Assembly: GCA_964446955.1 (NCBI GenBank)
Contig: CAYUQJ010000012.1
Span: forward strand, 1 to 64,000
Direction of reading: 5' to 3'
DNA: 64,000 nucleotides
Origin: Leptolinea sp964446955
Lineage (GTDB): Bacteria; Chloroflexota; Anaerolineae; Anaerolineales; Anaerolineaceae
Shown here: piece after piece, positions 34,957 to 44,217 of the stretch
How the letters are laid out: every line of letters begins with the position of its first letter
Position numbering within the stretch: the first letter of the stretch is position 1
Made by a program: the position numbers and the translations under genes
Notes under the pieces: generated by a model
What the model saw: only the letters and a program-made list of their open reading frames with translations
Told to the model about the DNA's origin: nothing
Database searches by the model: none

Positions 34957-36375
34957 TCATTTAATGGACTGTTCAAAACCGGTCTTGGCCATCCCCGCTG
35001 ACAGCGGAACTGGATATCTACCCGTAAAACAGGCGTTGCAATATCCCTCTTCCCGTCCAATGGCTTTCATCATCCCTTTCAAAGACAGAAAGGCAAGCGA
35101 ATCCCCGCCAACATGCTGGCAGATCTCGTTCACATCATAGCGATGGGCGATCAATTCGTCATACGTGCCCATATCCACACCCATAAAACAGGGATGTTTA
35201 ATGGGCGGGCAGGTGATCCGCAAATGCACCTCTTTAACCCCGGCTGATCGCAGCAATTGCACCAGTGGGCCGGTGGTATTGCCCCTGACGATCGAATCGT
35301 CCACCATCACTACCCGTTTTCCCACAACATTTTCCAGGATCACATTGTATTTCAGGGCAATTCCCAGCTTGCGCAAAGAATCATTCGGTTCAATAAAGGT
35401 TCGCCCGATGTAACGGTTCTTGATAAAGCCATCATTGTATGGGATACCGGACCGCGAGGCATATCCAATGGCCGCCGGGATGGACGAATCCGGAACCGGG
35501 ATCACCACATCAGCATCGACTGGGCTTTCTTCAGCCAGATTCTCTCCCAACCGGCGCCGAACGACATGGACATTTTTTCCGTCAAAGATATTATCCGGCC
35601 GGGAAAAGTAGATCATTTCAAACGTGCAGAACCCTGTCGGTTCGGCGACTGGCACAGCCTGAAAAGCCGTCAGAGCCGTGTTACTCAACGCGATGATCTC
35701 TCCGGGATATACCTCCCGGTACGCTTCACAACCCAAAGTACGGAGCGCCCCGATCTCAGACGCGGCGACATGACCACCTCCGGGAAGCATACCCACATTC
35801 AGCGGATGGAACCCCCACGGATCACGCACCGCGAAGACTTGATCCCGGGTCAAAATGACCAGGGAAAAAGCCCCCACCCAGTGTTGAATGGCGTCTTTCA
35901 AACGTTCAAACCAGGTATCCCCCTTGGAACAGGCCAGCATCATGGTCATCACTTCAGTATCTGATGTGGAAGACAACCCCACACCCTGTTCCAACAGCTT
36001 TTGGCGCAATTCTGACGCGTTGACCAGATTACCATTGTGTGCCAGCGCGATAGGCCCATAACGGGTATCAATCAGGAAGGGTTGCGCATTCCGCGCAGAT
36101 GAGGACCCGGTTGTCGAATACCGCGTATGCCCGATGGCAAAATCGCCCTTAATGGTTGATAAGGTCTGTGGATCAAACACCTGTGAGACCAGGCCAACAT
36201 CTTTATGCAACCGCAGGGTATGCCCGTCCGAAACCGCCAGACCCGCCGCCTCCTGCCCGCGGTGTTGCAATGCGGACAGACCGAAATATGCCATCCGGGA
36301 GACATCCTCCTTTGGGGCAAAAATCCCCAGGATACCGCATTCTTCCTTTGGTTTTTCATCCATGAAAAATGGCAT
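34957..36375 (-). CDS. purF: Amidophosphoribosyltransferase
   Basis: PurF makes phosphoribosylamine from PRPP and glutamine, the first committed step. The 472-aa protein has a 12-residue propeptide then Cys13 (ECGILGIF), the glutaminase nucleophile, and the PRPP motif VVMVDDSIVRGNTT. Cysteines in FCTFE, ITCPPIKHPC and GYCNAC match the 4Fe-4S ligands of the Bacillus subtilis type, so an oxygen-labile cluster is likely, fitting an anaerobe. AAGGG lies before the ATG. Confidence 0.97.
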   Translation of the reverse strand: MPFFMDEKPKEECGILGIFAPKEDVSRMAYFGLSALQHRGQEAAGLAVSDGHTLRLHKDVGLVSQVFDPQTLSTIKGDFAIGHTRYSTTGSSSARNAQPFLIDTRYGPIALAHNGNLVNASELRQKLLEQGVGLSSTSDTEVMTMMLACSKGDTWFERLKDAIQHWVGAFSLVILTRDQVFAVRDPWGFHPLNVGMLPGGGHVAASEIGALRTLGCEAYREVYPGEIIALSNTALTAFQAVPVAEPTGFCTFEMIYFSRPDNIFDGKNVHVVRRRLGENLAEESPVDADVVIPVPDSSIPAAIGYASRSGIPYNDGFIKNRYIGRTFIEPNDSLRKLGIALKYNVILENVVGKRVVMVDDSIVRGNTTGPLVQLLRSAGVKEVHLRITCPPIKHPCFMGVDMGTYDELIAHRYDVNEICQHVGGDSLAFLSLKGMMKAIGREEGYCNACFTGRYPVPLSAGMAKTGFEQSIK

Positions 36376-36396
36376 ATCACCAACCCTTTTCCTTGA

Positions 36397-36906
36397 TCAG
36401 GGAATGTTCACATTGTTCTGGTTTCGCACATCCGAATCATCAGCCAGGATCGCATCCCTGTTCGATTCCTGCAGGTCATTCACAACCTTCCGGATATTGG
36501 GATCGGTCAGAGCAAATATCTTGGCGGCTAAAAGTGCTGCGTTGGCCGGTTCAAGAACCAGGGCTGGCGCAATTCCGGAAGGCATGCTTATGGATGAATA
36601 GATATCCGCACCACCGAATTTTTCAGAATACGGCGGACACGCAATAACCGGTGAAGTAACCGCGCCATCCGTGAAACCGGATAATGCGTTACTGCGTCCG
36701 GCTACAGTGACATAAACCTTTGGCCGTGAATCCGCTTCATAAGCCTTTAAAAGCTTTAATACATGGTCTGCGGTCTTATGAGCAGAACCTACCCGGATTT
36801 CCACATCCATTCCGAACGGACGGGCGGCCGCGGCTATTTTTTCGGCGTGGGCATAGTCTGATTTTGATCCCATTAATATGACAAGGAGCGGTTTCACTTT
36901 ATCCAT
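36397..36906 (-). CDS. purE: Class II PurE, AIR carboxylase
   Basis: The 169-aa protein resembles the metazoan AIR carboxylase of PAICS more than E. coli PurE: it has GSAHKTAD (SAHK at 41-44 in place of SAHRTP) and VTVAGRSNAL (AGRSN at 69-73 in place of AGGAAHLPG). Class II enzymes use CO2 directly to make CAIR, so no PurK is needed, and none is in this operon. Its start overlaps purC by 13 bases. Confidence 0.9.
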   Translation of the reverse strand: MDKVKPLLVILMGSKSDYAHAEKIAAAARPFGMDVEIRVGSAHKTADHVLKLLKAYEADSRPKVYVTVAGRSNALSGFTDGAVTSPVIACPPYSEKFGGADIYSSISMPSGIAPALVLEPANAALLAAKIFALTDPNIRKVVNDLQESNRDAILADDSDVRNQNNVNIP

Positions 36907-37871
36907 CCCTCCTGATGCAAATTATCGACAAGTCGTTTATTTACCGGGTATTCACCGGGTTCAAATTCACACCCGGTTAGTTTTTCATAGATCTCCATGT
37001 AACGCAGACTGGCCTGTACCCAGAGCTCCGGTTCGGCTGCTGGCGGTTCGCCTTCCCCGCGGTATCCCCTTTCGGCGAAATACCGACGTATGAATTCTTT
37101 GTCATAATTCTCGGGTTCCTCACCGGCAGCAAACCGCTCCGGGTAGGATTCCAGTGTCCAGAACCGGGATGAATCCGGGGTGTGAACCTCATCAATCAGC
37201 ATGATCGTTCCATCAGCTGCCCACCCAAATTCATATTTCGTATCCACCAGAATCATTCCAGCCTGATTCGCGATCTTCTGCCCAAGGTTGAAAACGGACA
37301 GCGCCGCGGATTGGATCTCTTCCCAGCTGGAAGCATCCACATAACCCTGCTCCACTACCTCGGCGCAAGTCAGGCGCTCGTCATGGCCGGTGACACCTCC
37401 CTTGGTTGTGGGGGTGATTATGGATTCCGGCAATTCCTGGTTTTTTCGCAAGCCCTCATTGAACCGATAACCATAGATTTCCCTCTCGCCCAGAGAATAC
37501 CGATGCCACAAGGCGGTGGAAGTCACGCCAGTTATATATCCCCGGACGATCACCTCAACCGGCAATGGTTTCACTTCGCGTACCACCGCCGCGTTCGGAT
37601 CGGGAATGGATAGAAGATGGTTCGAAATGACACTCGCGGTTTTTTCAAACCACCAGGCGGCAAGCTGGTTCAACACCTGCCCTTTATACGGAACCACCGC
37701 GATATTTCGGTCAAATGCCGAAAGCCTGTCCGTTGTCACAATCAATCGTTTTCCCCCGGGCAGCGTGTACCAATCTCGTACCTTACCACTGCTACGACCT
37801 GATAGCGGAAGATCGCTGCGATCAAATGCCCGCGGCAGCAGTTCGAGAAGGGACTTTTCGGTCGGTTTCAT
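36894..37871 (-). CDS. purC: SAICAR synthetase
   Basis: PurC joins aspartate to CAIR. The 325-aa protein has GRSSGKVRDWY, TTDRLSAFD, VIVRGYITG, LVDTKYEFG and LIDEVHTPDSSRFW, all landmarks of the family. It is longer than the E. coli form and similar to the yeast/plant type. AAGGAT lies just before the ATG at 37871; the reading 14 codons longer has no site. Confidence 0.97.
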   Translation of the reverse strand: MKPTEKSLLELLPRAFDRSDLPLSGRSSGKVRDWYTLPGGKRLIVTTDRLSAFDRNIAVVPYKGQVLNQLAAWWFEKTASVISNHLLSIPDPNAAVVREVKPLPVEVIVRGYITGVTSTALWHRYSLGEREIYGYRFNEGLRKNQELPESIITPTTKGGVTGHDERLTCAEVVEQGYVDASSWEEIQSAALSVFNLGQKIANQAGMILVDTKYEFGWAADGTIMLIDEVHTPDSSRFWTLESYPERFAAGEEPENYDKEFIRRYFAERGYRGEGEPPAAEPELWVQASLRYMEIYEKLTGCEFEPGEYPVNKRLVDNLHQEGWIK

Positions 37872-37884
37872 GGGATCCTTCCGT

Positions 37885-38664
37885 TCAGATCTGACTGGCA
37901 TACCGCACACCATTGATAAACAGGGGCAACCCGAAGTGACCGGGCCGGTTTGCCTTATCGGGGGACTGGCAAGCCAGAATATTGTTCTCGGGATGAGGCA
38001 TCAGCCCCAGCACATTGCCCGCCGGGTTGCATATGCCGGCAATGTCTCTTACAGATCCATTGGGGTTGACAGGATAAACTCCATTTGCCGGTTTCCCATT
38101 CGCATTGGTATATACCAGAGCCACCTGGTCATTCGCGAACAACGAATTTACAAAATCATCATCCGTTACAGTGAAATTGCCTTCTCCATGCGCGACGGGA
38201 CAATCTACAAGGTCTGTCAAGCCGGCTGTCCAGATGCATTTTTGTGACACCGCTTGCAAAGTTACCCAACGGCACTCAAAATGGTTGCTCTGGTTGAACG
38301 TCAACGTGGCTTTAGGCATCTCCCCCGGATTTCGAGTCTCCGGTAGTATTCCCGCTTTTACCAGCGCCTGAAAACCGTTACAGATGCCAATAACCGGTTT
38401 TCCCGTTTCCAAAAAGTCGCGCACCCGGTCATAAAAAAAGGACGTCAGATCCAATGCCAGCAATTTCCCCGCGCCAAGCGCGTCCGCGTACGAAAAACCG
38501 CCGGGGACAATCAGCATCTGGTAACCCGACCAATCCAAATTGTTGTTGTATAGTTCGCGCACCGGATGCACTTCCGGTTCTGCCCCTGCCATCTGAAGGG
38601 CAAAAGCTACATCCTGGTCACGGTTGGTTCCCGGAGCGAACAAGATCAACGCCTTTGGTTTCAT
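37885..38664 (-). CDS. purQ: FGAM synthase glutaminase subunit
   Basis: PurQ is the class I glutamine amidotransferase that feeds ammonia to PurL. The 260-aa protein has the nucleophile Cys in GICNGFQAL, His/Glu in LMPHPE and the conserved CPVAHGEGNF. It is about 30 residues longer than the Bacillus form because of an insert near 115-150. It overlaps the purL stop by 4 bases, which suggests coupled synthesis of the two subunits. Confidence 0.96.
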   Translation of the reverse strand: MKPKALILFAPGTNRDQDVAFALQMAGAEPEVHPVRELYNNNLDWSGYQMLIVPGGFSYADALGAGKLLALDLTSFFYDRVRDFLETGKPVIGICNGFQALVKAGILPETRNPGEMPKATLTFNQSNHFECRWVTLQAVSQKCIWTAGLTDLVDCPVAHGEGNFTVTDDDFVNSLFANDQVALVYTNANGKPANGVYPVNPNGSVRDIAGICNPAGNVLGLMPHPENNILACQSPDKANRPGHFGLPLFINGVRYASQI

Positions 38665-41597
38665 TCCATTCCCCCTTCCAACCTCGCATTTTTCCATGCC
38701 CGTAACAATTCAGAAATTCCCAATGAGAGAACTTTTCCTCCCGTTTTTTGCGCGATAAGAACGGGTTCTTCCAACACAGACCCGATCTGTATGCAGGGAA
38801 TGGTATCCATTAGTGATATGAACAGGTCACGGTTATCAGGGTTGACCTCAACCAGCAGGCAGCCGGCTGTTTCACCGAACAATGCACGCGCGGGATGAAT
38901 ATCATCTGGGAGGTCAAGTCGTGCACCCAACCTTCCACCCATGCACATTTCCGCAGCCGAAACACCCAATCCCCCTTCACTTAGATCATGGCAGGCAGAC
39001 ACAATTCCACGTGTGACAGCGGAATAGAATCGGCTGTAAACATCAGGGATGTTTGCGGCGCACCGGGGAAGTCCTTCCTCAACCTCATAATCGGGACGAA
39101 TCAGGTTGTGATGGCTCCCGCCAAAAGCCGGCTGGAATTCACCAACCAGAAACAACAGGCTGCCAGCATGCTTTAAATCCATGGTGATCGCCTGGTCCCA
39201 ATCCGGCATCCAGCCCAGAGCGGAGATCAGCAAAGTTGGAGGAATGGCATGTCGTTTCCCGTCTGAACCCAGGTATTCATTATTGAACGAATCTTTGCCG
39301 GATATGAAAGGTGTTCCATAACGGACTGCCGTGTCGTAACAGGCTTGCGCCGATTGAACCAGGTCGCCCATCGTCTCAGGATCGGTCGGGTCACCCCAGC
39401 AAAAATTATCCAATACAGCAATGCGAGAAGGGTCAGCTCCACAGGATACAGCATTGCGAATGGCTTCATCCATAACCAGACAGGTCATTCCGTATGGGTC
39501 TACCTTTCCATATTCGGGGTTAATGCCATTGGATAGTACAAAAGCCTGTTGCCCTTCCCCCGCAAGGGGTTTGATCACACACCCATCGGACGGACCATCA
39601 TGCCGGATGCCACACAGTGGTTTCACCACTGTTCCGCCCTGAACTTCATGGTCATACACCCGGATCACAGATTCTTTGGATGCAATATTCGCATGCGAGA
39701 GCAAATCAAGCAATACACAGTCAAAACCGTTTTCTGGCAACCGGGCATCACCGGAGGTCTCGCCCGGGAAGAACTTAGGCTTTTTGATTTTCGCCGTATA
39801 CTGCCGTTGCGGAAGTCCATGGTGCAGGAACTGGTTATCCAGATCCAGAACGGCCTGATCTTTAAAGAAGACCCTTGTTCGTCCGGTACTGGTTACAAAA
39901 CCTATATCGGTTAGAGAGACTTCGTAACGGTCACACAATTTTTGAAGCGTGGAAACGTTTTCGGGTGGAACGGCAATTATCATGCGCTCCTGGGCTTCTG
40001 AAAGCCAGATCTCCCACGGCACAAGTCCCGGGTACTTTAATGGGACATCAGCCAGTTGAATGTCTCCGCCAGTTTCTGACACCATCTCTCCTACAGCTGA
40101 TGAAAGACCACCAGCGCCGCAATCCGTGATGGCATGATACAAACCCAGATCGCGGGCAGGCATAAGCACATCAACCAGACCTTTCTCAACGATAGGAGCA
40201 CCAATCTGCACGGACGCGCCGGAGACTTCACCTGTTTGTGCATCCATTGTCATGGATGAGAACGTTGCACCGCGCAATCCATCCCGGCCTGTCTTGCCTC
40301 CCAGCAGAATAATCCGATCACCCGGCGTAATGGAATGCGGGTTTGACCCGCGCGGTGCGAGACCGACACTCCCGCAAAAAACCAACGGGTTGGCTGTAAA
40401 ACCGGGGTCATACCACACAGCGCCATTAACTGTGGGGATTCCCATCTTATTTCCATAATCTTCAATTCCGGCGATCACACCAGATGCGATCCGGCGGGGA
40501 TGAAGCACGCCAGCGGGCAGATCATCCATTTTTGTGTCGGCTGGGCCAAAACAAAGGACGTCGGTTGACGCGATAGGCTTGGCTGACACACCGATGACAT
40601 CGCGGATCACTCCCCCTATGCCGGTATTTGCTCCACCGAACGGTTCAATAGCCGATGGGTGATTATGTGTCTCTACTTTAAATGACAGCTCATTCTCGCC
40701 ATCAAATTCAACAATTCCGGCATTTTCCCGAAAGGAGGATAACACCCAGTCGGCATCAACATCGCGTGTCGCGGCACGGATTGTCTGGTTGAACAGATGA
40801 TGATATGCGGTAGGGAATGTGTGATCACTTCTACCCTGCTCCACCAGGACACGGGATTTAAACGTTTTATGCACACAATGCTCACTCCAGGTTTGGGCAA
40901 GCATCTCAAATTCAACATCGGTCAAGTCACGATTCTCACGGAGGCAATATGATTGTATGGCCTGCATCTCATCCAGATTTAATGCGGCACGCCGGTCAGA
41001 TGAAATTTTTAACAATCCAGCCGTGGTCTCTCCCCTGATAATGATGGTTTCCACAGCTCCACTGGCTTCGGCTGTTTCAGAAAACACAGGTTCGATTGGA
41101 CCCAACGCGTACCGCTGAATAACCGCGTTGGCAAATAAACGCTCCGCCAATTGGCGGAGCTTCTTTTGAGAGACATCCTTTCCTTTAACAAAAAAACGCA
41201 GCCCGGTTGAGGCGGCGTCTATTCCTTTTATTCCCTGTATCGCAGCGGCGCGGACAATCTGTTCTGCAACAGGATCTGTGACTCCCGGGCGCAGAGCCAC
41301 ATCGATCATACCGTGCAGCACTGTCATCTGTGTGATCACCTCAGGCATTCCATCCGTGATTTCGATGATACTGGTCTCCACTTCCTGGGTAACCGGGTCA
41401 TGCAACAAGCTCTCGGCTAAACGAGAAATCTGTTCATGTGTAGCCGACCCGGAAAGAAAATACAGGTCGCAGCAGACGATCTCCGTAATACCGGTTATGC
41501 CCAGCGCAAGCACATCAGCCAGATAACCACAGGAGCGTGGATCAGTTTTACTTTTTGGTTTTACAACACAGCAGAAAGTTCGTTTTGGATCATTCAC
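38661..41597 (-). CDS. purL: PurS-PurS-PurL fusion: FGAM synthase
   Basis: The 978-aa protein is FGAM synthase. The small-PurL part (about 205-978) has QTWSEHC, KVETHNHPSAIEPFGGA, GGKTGRDGLRGA, GAGGLSSA and the C-terminal LSEGGLG. The first 165 residues hold two copies of a PurS-like unit: 7-75 (VVKPKSKTDP to HDPVTQEV) and 96-165 (ALRPGVTDP to ANAVIQRY). In small-PurL systems a separate PurS dimer bridges PurL and PurQ; large PurL carries a similar N-terminal domain. This gene keeps the bridge in cis but PurQ in trans. The start has only a weak distant GGGGGC site. No separate purS is present. Confidence 0.93.
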   Translation of the reverse strand: MNDPKRTFCCVVKPKSKTDPRSCGYLADVLALGITGITEIVCCDLYFLSGSATHEQISRLAESLLHDPVTQEVETSIIEITDGMPEVITQMTVLHGMIDVALRPGVTDPVAEQIVRAAAIQGIKGIDAASTGLRFFVKGKDVSQKKLRQLAERLFANAVIQRYALGPIEPVFSETAEASGAVETIIIRGETTAGLLKISSDRRAALNLDEMQAIQSYCLRENRDLTDVEFEMLAQTWSEHCVHKTFKSRVLVEQGRSDHTFPTAYHHLFNQTIRAATRDVDADWVLSSFRENAGIVEFDGENELSFKVETHNHPSAIEPFGGANTGIGGVIRDVIGVSAKPIASTDVLCFGPADTKMDDLPAGVLHPRRIASGVIAGIEDYGNKMGIPTVNGAVWYDPGFTANPLVFCGSVGLAPRGSNPHSITPGDRIILLGGKTGRDGLRGATFSSMTMDAQTGEVSGASVQIGAPIVEKGLVDVLMPARDLGLYHAITDCGAGGLSSAVGEMVSETGGDIQLADVPLKYPGLVPWEIWLSEAQERMIIAVPPENVSTLQKLCDRYEVSLTDIGFVTSTGRTRVFFKDQAVLDLDNQFLHHGLPQRQYTAKIKKPKFFPGETSGDARLPENGFDCVLLDLLSHANIASKESVIRVYDHEVQGGTVVKPLCGIRHDGPSDGCVIKPLAGEGQQAFVLSNGINPEYGKVDPYGMTCLVMDEAIRNAVSCGADPSRIAVLDNFCWGDPTDPETMGDLVQSAQACYDTAVRYGTPFISGKDSFNNEYLGSDGKRHAIPPTLLISALGWMPDWDQAITMDLKHAGSLLFLVGEFQPAFGGSHHNLIRPDYEVEEGLPRCAANIPDVYSRFYSAVTRGIVSACHDLSEGGLGVSAAEMCMGGRLGARLDLPDDIHPARALFGETAGCLLVEVNPDNRDLFISLMDTIPCIQIGSVLEEPVLIAQKTGGKVLSLGISELLRAWKNARLEGGME

Positions 41598-41710
41598 AAA
41601 AAAGCCCCCGGCTTCATGGATGAAAGCTTGCCAATTGTAATGAACAATCTGCCATTTGTCCAGAAACTGCTATGACATTTTTCTTGCCGGGTTATTACAT
41701 ATGTCTTACA

Positions 41711-43129
41711 TCATGAAGCGCCATTTTTTATGGCAGTCCGTTTCTTGATCGCATTCCGGATATCCGAAGCCTGTTTTCGGGAGGATGCTTCGGCTATTCC
41801 CGTATATGAAGTAACATCCGAAAGCCGGTCTATTTCTTCCGCAGGAACCAGTTGCGTAATTTCATTATCCAATTTCAATCGATGAATGAGCGGATTGGAT
41901 TCTCCAGCCTGTATCGCTTTCCAGGATTCCAGAGCATGCTCTCTCAACCGCTCATGCAAGACCTGACGGTCGCCTCCCTTTCGGGCTGCCGCCATCATCA
42001 CCCGCTCTGTACAGGCAAAAGGAGCATAGATTTCCAGATTTTTGTTGATAGCCTCCCTGTGGACTGTCAGCTTGCTTACCAGGCGTGTCATAACCCGCAG
42101 TATTTCATCAACGGTCAGGAACGCCTCAGGAAGAATGGTACGCCGGTTGGCGCTGTCATCCAGTGTACGTTCCAACAAGGAATTGGCCGCGTTCTGCCAT
42201 GCCACCTGGGGATAGGCTGCCAGCATCCGGCAGAGCGAATCAACCTTTTCCGCGTTGATCGGGTTGCGTTTAAACGGCATGGCTGACGAGCCCACCTGCT
42301 TTTCAGCAAAGTATTCACTAACCTCACCGATCGGGGGTGTTTGTAAAAGCCGCAGGTCAAATGCGAATTTATGGATCGACGCCCCCAAACCAGCAAGCGC
42401 GCTCAATATCGTGAAGTCTTGTTTGCGGGTATATGTTTGAGTCGCAACAGGGAAGAATGAAATATCCAGTTCTTTGCTCAACCGCTCTTCAAAACTTGCA
42501 AGGTTTTCGATCCCCAGAAGATCACCATACGCGGCCGCTGTTCCCACTGCTCCTTTAAAACCTTTTCCCCGCAAACTATCTCGTACCTGGCAAAGGTTGT
42601 CCCAATCCGCCAGCAGATCTTGAGCGTACATCGAGAGTCTATAGCCGAATGTGGATGGTTCGGCGGGTTGAATGTGTGTAAATGCCATAACGGTCAGGTC
42701 GGCCGTTTCTACAATGCGGTCTGCCAGAACATTTAAAAGGTCACCCAACAATGCGATAACCCGATCCAACGATTGCGCTAGCCGTAAGGCATCGGCATTG
42801 TCCTCAATATCCATCGATGTCGCGCCCAGATGTATAATACCGCCGGCAGTGGGGCATTGCGCGGCAAATGTCTTCAATTCAGCCATAAGATCGTGATGGA
42901 TCTCCGCCTCGATCTTGAGGGCCGATTCAACATCAATATCAGCCGCGTGCTTTCGAAGCTCTTCTACCTGGGCAGGCGAAACCAGCCCAAATTCAGACTG
43001 CGTCTTTGCCAGAGCAACCCAGATACGGCGCCAGAGTTTTCTTTTATTGGTCTCGCTCCAAATTTGACGCATCTCTTCGCTGGAATACCGCCAACTGTAC
43101 GGCGACTGGTAATTGTCATATATGTCCAT
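41711..43129 (-). CDS. purB: Adenylosuccinate lyase
   Basis: PurB cleaves SAICAR to AICAR and adenylosuccinate to AMP. The 472-aa protein has the fumarase-superfamily signature SSAMPFKRNPINAEK (C3 loop) and the catalytic His in MAFTHIQPAEPSTFG and LGATSMD. GGAGGGAAACCCC precedes the ATG. It is the first gene of the purine operon; 113 bases separate it from purL. Confidence 0.97.
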   Translation of the reverse strand: MDIYDNYQSPYSWRYSSEEMRQIWSETNKRKLWRRIWVALAKTQSEFGLVSPAQVEELRKHAADIDVESALKIEAEIHHDLMAELKTFAAQCPTAGGIIHLGATSMDIEDNADALRLAQSLDRVIALLGDLLNVLADRIVETADLTVMAFTHIQPAEPSTFGYRLSMYAQDLLADWDNLCQVRDSLRGKGFKGAVGTAAAYGDLLGIENLASFEERLSKELDISFFPVATQTYTRKQDFTILSALAGLGASIHKFAFDLRLLQTPPIGEVSEYFAEKQVGSSAMPFKRNPINAEKVDSLCRMLAAYPQVAWQNAANSLLERTLDDSANRRTILPEAFLTVDEILRVMTRLVSKLTVHREAINKNLEIYAPFACTERVMMAAARKGGDRQVLHERLREHALESWKAIQAGESNPLIHRLKLDNEITQLVPAEEIDRLSDVTSYTGIAEASSRKQASDIRNAIKKRTAIKNGAS

Positions 43130-43188
43130 GGGGTTTCCCTCCAGTCCCGGCGACGGCTCTTTTCTGTAGACCGGGTTCCTGATGGGTA

Positions 43189-43194
43189 ATTATA
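43189..43194 (-). promoter_or_regulatory. Possible -10 box of the purine operon
   Basis: TATAAT (43194-43189 on the minus strand) lies 60 bases before purB. No good -35 box is visible, and no purine riboswitch or PurR-box was recognised, so the regulation of the operon is unclear. Confidence 0.4.
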
Positions 43195-43258
43195 TGTATT
43201 TCACCCAATCCGGGAGGAAATCAATGGGAAAAAGGGAAATCTGAACATTACTTTAAAC

Positions 43259-43294
43259 GAATTGGACTGTCCGGTGGGAATGACAGTCCAATTC
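43259..43294 (-). terminator. Hairpin after the sortase gene
   Basis: GAATTGGACTGTC (43259-43271) pairs perfectly with GACAGTCCAATTC (43282-43294), a 13-bp stem. It lies 30 bases past the sortase stop and should separate that transcript from the purine operon, although the T-run is poor. Confidence 0.6.
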
Positions 43295-43324
43295 AAACCA
43301 ATAAATAAGGAGAGATTCTCAGGA

Positions 43325-43978
43325 TTAAGCTTCCAGCGGTTCAGCAATAACGAACAGCCGCCCCCAGGAATCTTCTGTTCCTTCCTGTATACATGTCTGT
43401 AATGTCAGGTGGTGCTTACCAGTGTACATGCGGGAAAAAAGACCGGCTGCTGAGAGTTTTTCACCGGTATCCAGGTTTACAAAATCGCTTGATGCGCTTT
43501 TGGGAGACAGCGCCTGAAATTTATGGATTTCTGTAACTTGATATTGCTTAATCGATCCATCACCAAAGACCACTCTGACCCGGTTATTCATGGTCAGGTC
43601 AAAGAAAAACCGACCAGCGGCAAAATTATGTGCCAGCATTCCGGTCACATTATTACTGGCAGCCATTCCGAATTGAGTTGCCACGCCCTCTATTGGAGAA
43701 ACAAACCCGGGTTTACCGGCAGGCTGCTGGATAACCCGCATCATAAAGGTATCATCCGCGTACAACCCTTTGATCTTTCCCGCTTCACCATCCACTACCG
43801 CTTCCGTGAAATCTTCAAGCGGAAGAAGGTTTACGGCACCCGGGCGCAAGTCTTCATTTATGATCGTTCCCGTAACGGGAATGAGCGTCTGGAACGCGTA
43901 TAAAGCAGGCGACACCAACAGTAATACCGCTGTGATGGTGGAGATTGCTAATCGTTTGTAAGTAATAAAAAGACCCAT
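43325..43978 (-). CDS. Sortase-family transpeptidase
   Basis: The 217-aa protein has an N-terminal membrane segment (about 10-28) and a sortase domain with His117 (MLAHNFAAG), Cys196 (LTLQTC) and Arg207 (WGRLFV), the complete catalytic triad. Sortases cut LPxTG-like signals and link proteins to the envelope or to each other. No substrate with such a motif is near, so it acts in trans or in an unusual way. Translation and transcription are probably controlled by the c-di-GMP riboswitches just upstream. SD is AAGAGAG, in the loop of a small hairpin next to the ATG. Confidence 0.88.
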   Translation of the reverse strand: MGLFITYKRLAISTITAVLLLVSPALYAFQTLIPVTGTIINEDLRPGAVNLLPLEDFTEAVVDGEAGKIKGLYADDTFMMRVIQQPAGKPGFVSPIEGVATQFGMAASNNVTGMLAHNFAAGRFFFDLTMNNRVRVVFGDGSIKQYQVTEIHKFQALSPKSASSDFVNLDTGEKLSAAGLFSRMYTGKHHLTLQTCIQEGTEDSWGRLFVIAEPLEA

Positions 43979-44000
43979 GTCACTCTCTTATGACAAGGGC
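43978..44000 (-). promoter_or_regulatory. Translation-control hairpin at the sortase start
   Basis: In the mRNA, UGUCA and UGACA (43995-43991 and 43982-43978) can form a 5-bp stem whose loop holds AAGAGAG and whose 3' arm includes the A of AUG. The adjoining GCCCUUGUC is the exact complement of GACAAGGGC at the 5' edge of riboswitch B. These alternatives suggest a switchable ribosome binding site. Confidence 0.55.
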
Positions 44001-44050
44001 CTGAATTCCTGCTTCTACAGGTTGGCAAAACTAGCGGGAGATCAATCCCA

Positions 44051-44133
44051 TTTCGGCAGTTCGGCGGTCATATTCGGTTCGAATGAAGACCCGTAACTTT
44101 GCGTCCCCGGGTTTCCCCGGGTTTGCCCTTGTC
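44051..44133 (-). ncRNA. c-di-GMP-I riboswitch B (GEMM motif)
   Basis: The minus-strand sequence has the GEMM-I pattern: GGGCAAA, a six-bp hairpin CCCGGG-GAAA-CCCGGG with a GNRA loop, GACGCAAAG, a second stem (GGGUC to GACC) and a 3' CGCCGAACUGCCGAA. It lies 70 bases before the sortase at 43978. The base before CAAA is G, as in c-di-GMP-selective members. It has no terminator after it, so it probably acts on translation by pairing its 5' edge with the region next to the start codon. Confidence 0.85.
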
Positions 44134-44158
44134 GCTTGGTTTGGCTCCCGCGTTTGAC

Positions 44159-44190
44159 AAAAAAAGCAACCCCGGGTCTATCGGGGTTGC
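44159..44190 (-). terminator. Intrinsic terminator between the two riboswitches
   Basis: On the minus strand GCAACCCCG/CGGGGTTGC forms a 9-bp stem and a run of seven Ts follows. Its 5' arm is complementary to GGUUGCC at the 3' end of riboswitch A, so the two structures should exclude one another. Confidence 0.9.
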
Positions 44191-44217
44191 CCAATATGAA
44201 AGGAAAACCTTTCCTTC

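Noticed and set aside
35257..35964. 235-codon frame opposite purF
   Set aside because: PurF is certain from its motifs, and the antisense product is rich in Arg/His/Pro with no domain.
43130..43258. Purine riboswitch before purB
   Set aside because: The leader lacks the conserved purine aptamer loops; only a possible -10 box is visible.
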